Below are positions 6,297 to 7,804 of a DNA stretch of 7,804 nucleotides, in pieces. Under the pieces are notes generated by a model that worked only from the letters and a program-made list of their open reading frames with translations, ran no database searches and was not told the origin of the DNA. The number at the start of each line of letters is the position of its first letter. Within the stretch, counting starts at the first letter, position 1. The DNA comes from Deltaproteobacteria bacterium (GTDB lineage Bacteria > Desulfobacterota > Desulfobulbia > Desulfobulbales > BM004): the NCBI GenBank assembly GCA_019312685.1, contig JAFDCR010000010.1, forward strand, positions 1 through 7,804. Reading direction: 5' to 3'. The translations under genes and the position numbers were made by a program.

Positions 6297-7109
6297 ATGA
6301 TCCAGACAAAAAAAATCACCACTGCTCTCAGCGTTCTCCTACTGAGCCTTATTCTTGCAGGATATGCAGGAGCCGCAACGGTGAAACGCTCAAATTTCAC
6401 TGTGGGCAATCTGTCCTGCACATCCTGCCTGGCAAACATTGAGGCGGAGTTGAAAGGTATACCGGGCGCTCTCGGCATGGATGCCGACCTACGGCAAGGC
6501 CGAGTCATTGTCGACCACCTCGATACTTTGAGTTATGAGCAGATCGCAGCAGCTATCAGCAGGCTGGGTTACCCTGCAACGATGGAATGGACCGCAACGC
6601 TGCCTAGGCAGTATACGAACAGGTTTGCCGGGCAGCGCCGCTACGGTTCCGGGTGCTCCAGCGGCGGCTGCGGAAGTGCAGGCGGTACTGGCCCGAAAAC
6701 GTGGAAGACACCCCTTGCAGGCAGCGTAGTCAGCCGGACGACCTTAAAAGTAGGCAACCTTTCCTGCACCTCCTGCCTGGCAAATATTGCGGCGGAACTC
6801 AGCAAACTTTCCAATACTTACGGCATGAACGGCTATCTCAGCCGGGGGGTTGTCATAGTTGACCATGCCAATGACCTGGAAAGCAGCAGGATTGCCGCAA
6901 TTATTACCAGTCTCGGTTATCCGGCCAAGGCTGTAGCGACAAACTATATTCCGGCGCAGAAAGCCTTTGCCCAGAATCCCGACCGAAATCCCCGAGATCC
7001 TGGGGGAGGCAGAGGCAGTGGCTGCAGCGGCAATGGCCCGTGCAATGCAACCGCTGCTTCATGGCAGAAATTATATAACCGTTACTTTACCAAGTCAGAT
7101 TCCAAATAA
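6297..7109 (+). CDS. exported protein with two HMA-like metal-binding domains
   Basis: Probable periplasmic metal-binding protein or metallochaperone, 270 residues from ATG 6297. It has a signal peptide (MIQTKK, then a hydrophobic core, cleavage near AGA-A at about 26). Two heavy-metal-associated-like repeats follow, each with GNLSCTSCLANI, CxxC at 41-44 and 157-160, an IVDH strand and a final LGYPA. The HMA motif normally reads GMTCxxC; here Leu-Ser replaces Met-Thr. The repeats come from an internal duplication: 6405-6452 and 6753-6800 match at about 40 of 48 bases. A Gly/Cys linker (Cys120, Cys125) and a Gly/Cys tail (Cys243, Cys249) add possible ligands. ATG 6264 would add 11 residues and is possible; I prefer 6297 because it gives a normal signal peptide. 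GGGAAAG precedes it. The gene ends in a double stop (TAATGA) 33 bp before the next, and a sigma-54 promoter lies upstream. The metal (copper, iron or other) is not determined. Confidence 0.82.
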   Translation: MIQTKKITTALSVLLLSLILAGYAGAATVKRSNFTVGNLSCTSCLANIEAELKGIPGALGMDADLRQGRVIVDHLDTLSYEQIAAAISRLGYPATMEWTATLPRQYTNRFAGQRRYGSGCSSGGCGSAGGTGPKTWKTPLAGSVVSRTTLKVGNLSCTSCLANIAAELSKLSNTYGMNGYLSRGVVIVDHANDLESSRIAAIITSLGYPAKAVATNYIPAQKAFAQNPDRNPRDPGGGRGSGCSGNGPCNATAASWQKLYNRYFTKSDSK

Positions 7110-7142
7110 TGAACCAATAAAAAGTAAACGGAGGTTTTGAAA

Positions 7143-7625
7143 ATGTTAACTCAAAAAAACAATATCACCTTAACCGCAATCATTTTACTGCTAGCAGCAG
7201 TTGTAGTCAGTGGCTGTTCAGGCTCCGGTTCCGGCGGAAAAAGCGGGGGGATCGTTACTCCTGTTGATGGGAGGCTCGAAATCCCCATCGCAAATGTAAG
7301 TGACGGAAAATCTCATCATTACCAGGTCCAGGCTGCAGATGGCACCATGGTCACCTTTTTTGTCCTAAAAAGTGCTGATGGAATACTTCGCGCAGCGATT
7401 GACTCATGCGATGTCTGCTATCGCTCAGGCCTCGGCTATTACCAGGAAGGCGACCAAATGGTCTGCAAGAACTGCGGTCAGAAGTTTGCCTCCAACAAGA
7501 TCAATGTCCTCAGGGGCGGCTGTAATCCTGCTCCGCTGAACAGGACCGTTGTCGGCGACAAACTGGTGATCAATATGCGGGATATCAACATGAACAGCTG
7601 GTACATGAAATACCGCCAATCATAA
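7143..7625 (+). CDS. DUF2318-like Cys-rich lipoprotein
   Basis: Predicted exported lipoprotein of 160 residues. A hydrophobic signal segment ends in lipobox VSGC (Cys25), followed by a Gly/Ser-rich tether. The C-terminal half has the DUF2318 pattern: DSCDVCYRSGLGYYQEGD (CxxC 89-92), VCKNCGQKF (CxxC 108-111), then GGCNPAPL (Cys127). From memory, DUF2318 proteins are annotated as Fe-S or metal-binding and occur in iron-uptake loci such as the Campylobacter p19 region, usually beside FtsX-like ABC permeases; a redox or metal-relay role is therefore likely but inferred. GGAGG at 7130-7134 lies 8 nt before ATG 7143, which I choose over the TTG at 7137 (only 2 nt away). It is 33 bp downstream of the HMA gene and probably cotranscribed. 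Bases 7340-7394 reappear at the window end. Confidence 0.85.
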   Translation: MLTQKNNITLTAIILLLAAVVVSGCSGSGSGGKSGGIVTPVDGRLEIPIANVSDGKSHHYQVQAADGTMVTFFVLKSADGILRAAIDSCDVCYRSGLGYYQEGDQMVCKNCGQKFASNKINVLRGGCNPAPLNRTVVGDKLVINMRDINMNSWYMKYRQS

Positions 7626-7675
7626 CAGAAAAGTATGTTTAAGAAGATACTACTTCTATAAGGACAGAAGATACC

Positions 7676-7804
7676 ATGGCTTACAATTTTGAAAAATACC
7701 GAGAAAAGCGAGAAAAGGTGCTGGGAGTAAAAAAGCGGGGCGTTAGCTTTGGCACCATGGTCACCTTTTTTGTCCTAAAAAGTGCTGATGGAATACTTCG
7801 CGCA
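7676..7804 (+). CDS. start of an unidentified gene, truncated and possibly chimeric
   Basis: ATG 7676, preceded by AAGGA at 7660-7664, opens a frame that runs off the window after 43 codons. The first 25 residues (MAYNFEKYREKREKVLGVKK, then RGVSF) are basic and look like a cytoplasmic N-terminus before a membrane segment. That would fit a small membrane or transporter subunit following a DUF2318 gene, but I cannot name it. From 7750 on the DNA is an exact copy of part of the DUF2318 gene, in the same reading frame, and is probably an assembly artefact. The gene is 50 bp downstream of the DUF2318 gene, consistent with one operon. Confidence 0.55.
   Translation, partial: MAYNFEKYREKREKVLGVKKRGVSFGTMVTFFVLKSADGILRA
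7750..7804 (+). repeat. 55-bp exact duplicate of 7340-7394 at the window end
   Basis: The last 55 bases are identical to 7340-7394 inside the DUF2318 gene; the base before the match differs (T at 7749, A at 7339). A perfect repeat of exactly 55 bp ending at the sequence end is what a de Bruijn graph assembler run with k=55 leaves when a contig stops at a branching node. It is more likely an assembly feature than a biological repeat. Confidence 0.9.

Noticed and set aside
7137..7142. TTG at 7137 as start of the DUF2318 gene
   Set aside because: Only 2 nt after GGAGG; ATG 7143 has proper 8-nt spacing and gives a normal lipoprotein signal.

Overview
The window looks like a metagenomic contig piece of about 7.8 kb from a Gram-negative anaerobic or respiratory bacterium. 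The best guess is a Desulfuromonadia- or Desulfobulbia-like member of the former Deltaproteobacteria. This rests on a TRAP transporter, a sigma-54 two-component system, a periplasmic multiheme c-type cytochrome with an in-frame UGA (probable selenocysteine), an exact -24/-12 promoter and a DUF2318-type metal protein. No rRNA, tRNA or marker gene fixes the taxonomy. Every intact gene is on the + strand.

Layout. 1-1294: last codons of a probable dctQ, overlapping ATGA-style with a complete TRAP large permease (dctM). 1442-3993: a membrane sensor histidine kinase and an NtrC-class (receiver / AAA+ / Fis) response regulator, 50 bp apart. 3994-4526: a 533-bp gap holding a REP-like palindrome that can act as a terminator, a possible 29-codon leader ORF with a good Shine-Dalgarno whose reading frame runs through a terminator-like hairpin, and a second hairpin. 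4527-5738: a pentaheme c-type cytochrome of 403 residues if the TGA at 5415-5417 is read through. The same frame stays open for another 106 codons, and a 6-bp stem-loop lies 15 nt beyond the TGA, which fits a bacterial SECIS. 5739-6217: a strong terminator, a second REP-like palindrome whose loop resembles the first, and a frameshifted minus-strand gene remnant. 6218-7804: a near-perfect sigma-54 promoter followed by an operon-like series: a periplasmic protein with two HMA-like domains, a DUF2318-type Cys-rich lipoprotein, and the start of a third gene cut by the window end.

How the parts may fit together (inference). The sigma-54 activator made at 2653-3993 could drive the sigma-54 promoter at 6218, which would put a metal-handling operon under the kinase upstream, but nothing in the sequence proves this pairing. 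The cytochrome is a separate unit with its own terminator and would act in periplasmic electron transfer.

The most interesting item is the candidate selenocysteine-containing pentaheme cytochrome. The main caution is that the last 55 bases (7750-7804) exactly duplicate 7340-7394 inside the DUF2318 gene. That length equals a common de Bruijn assembly k-mer, so the end of the window is probably an assembly-graph artefact and the last gene's sequence past 7749 should not be trusted.
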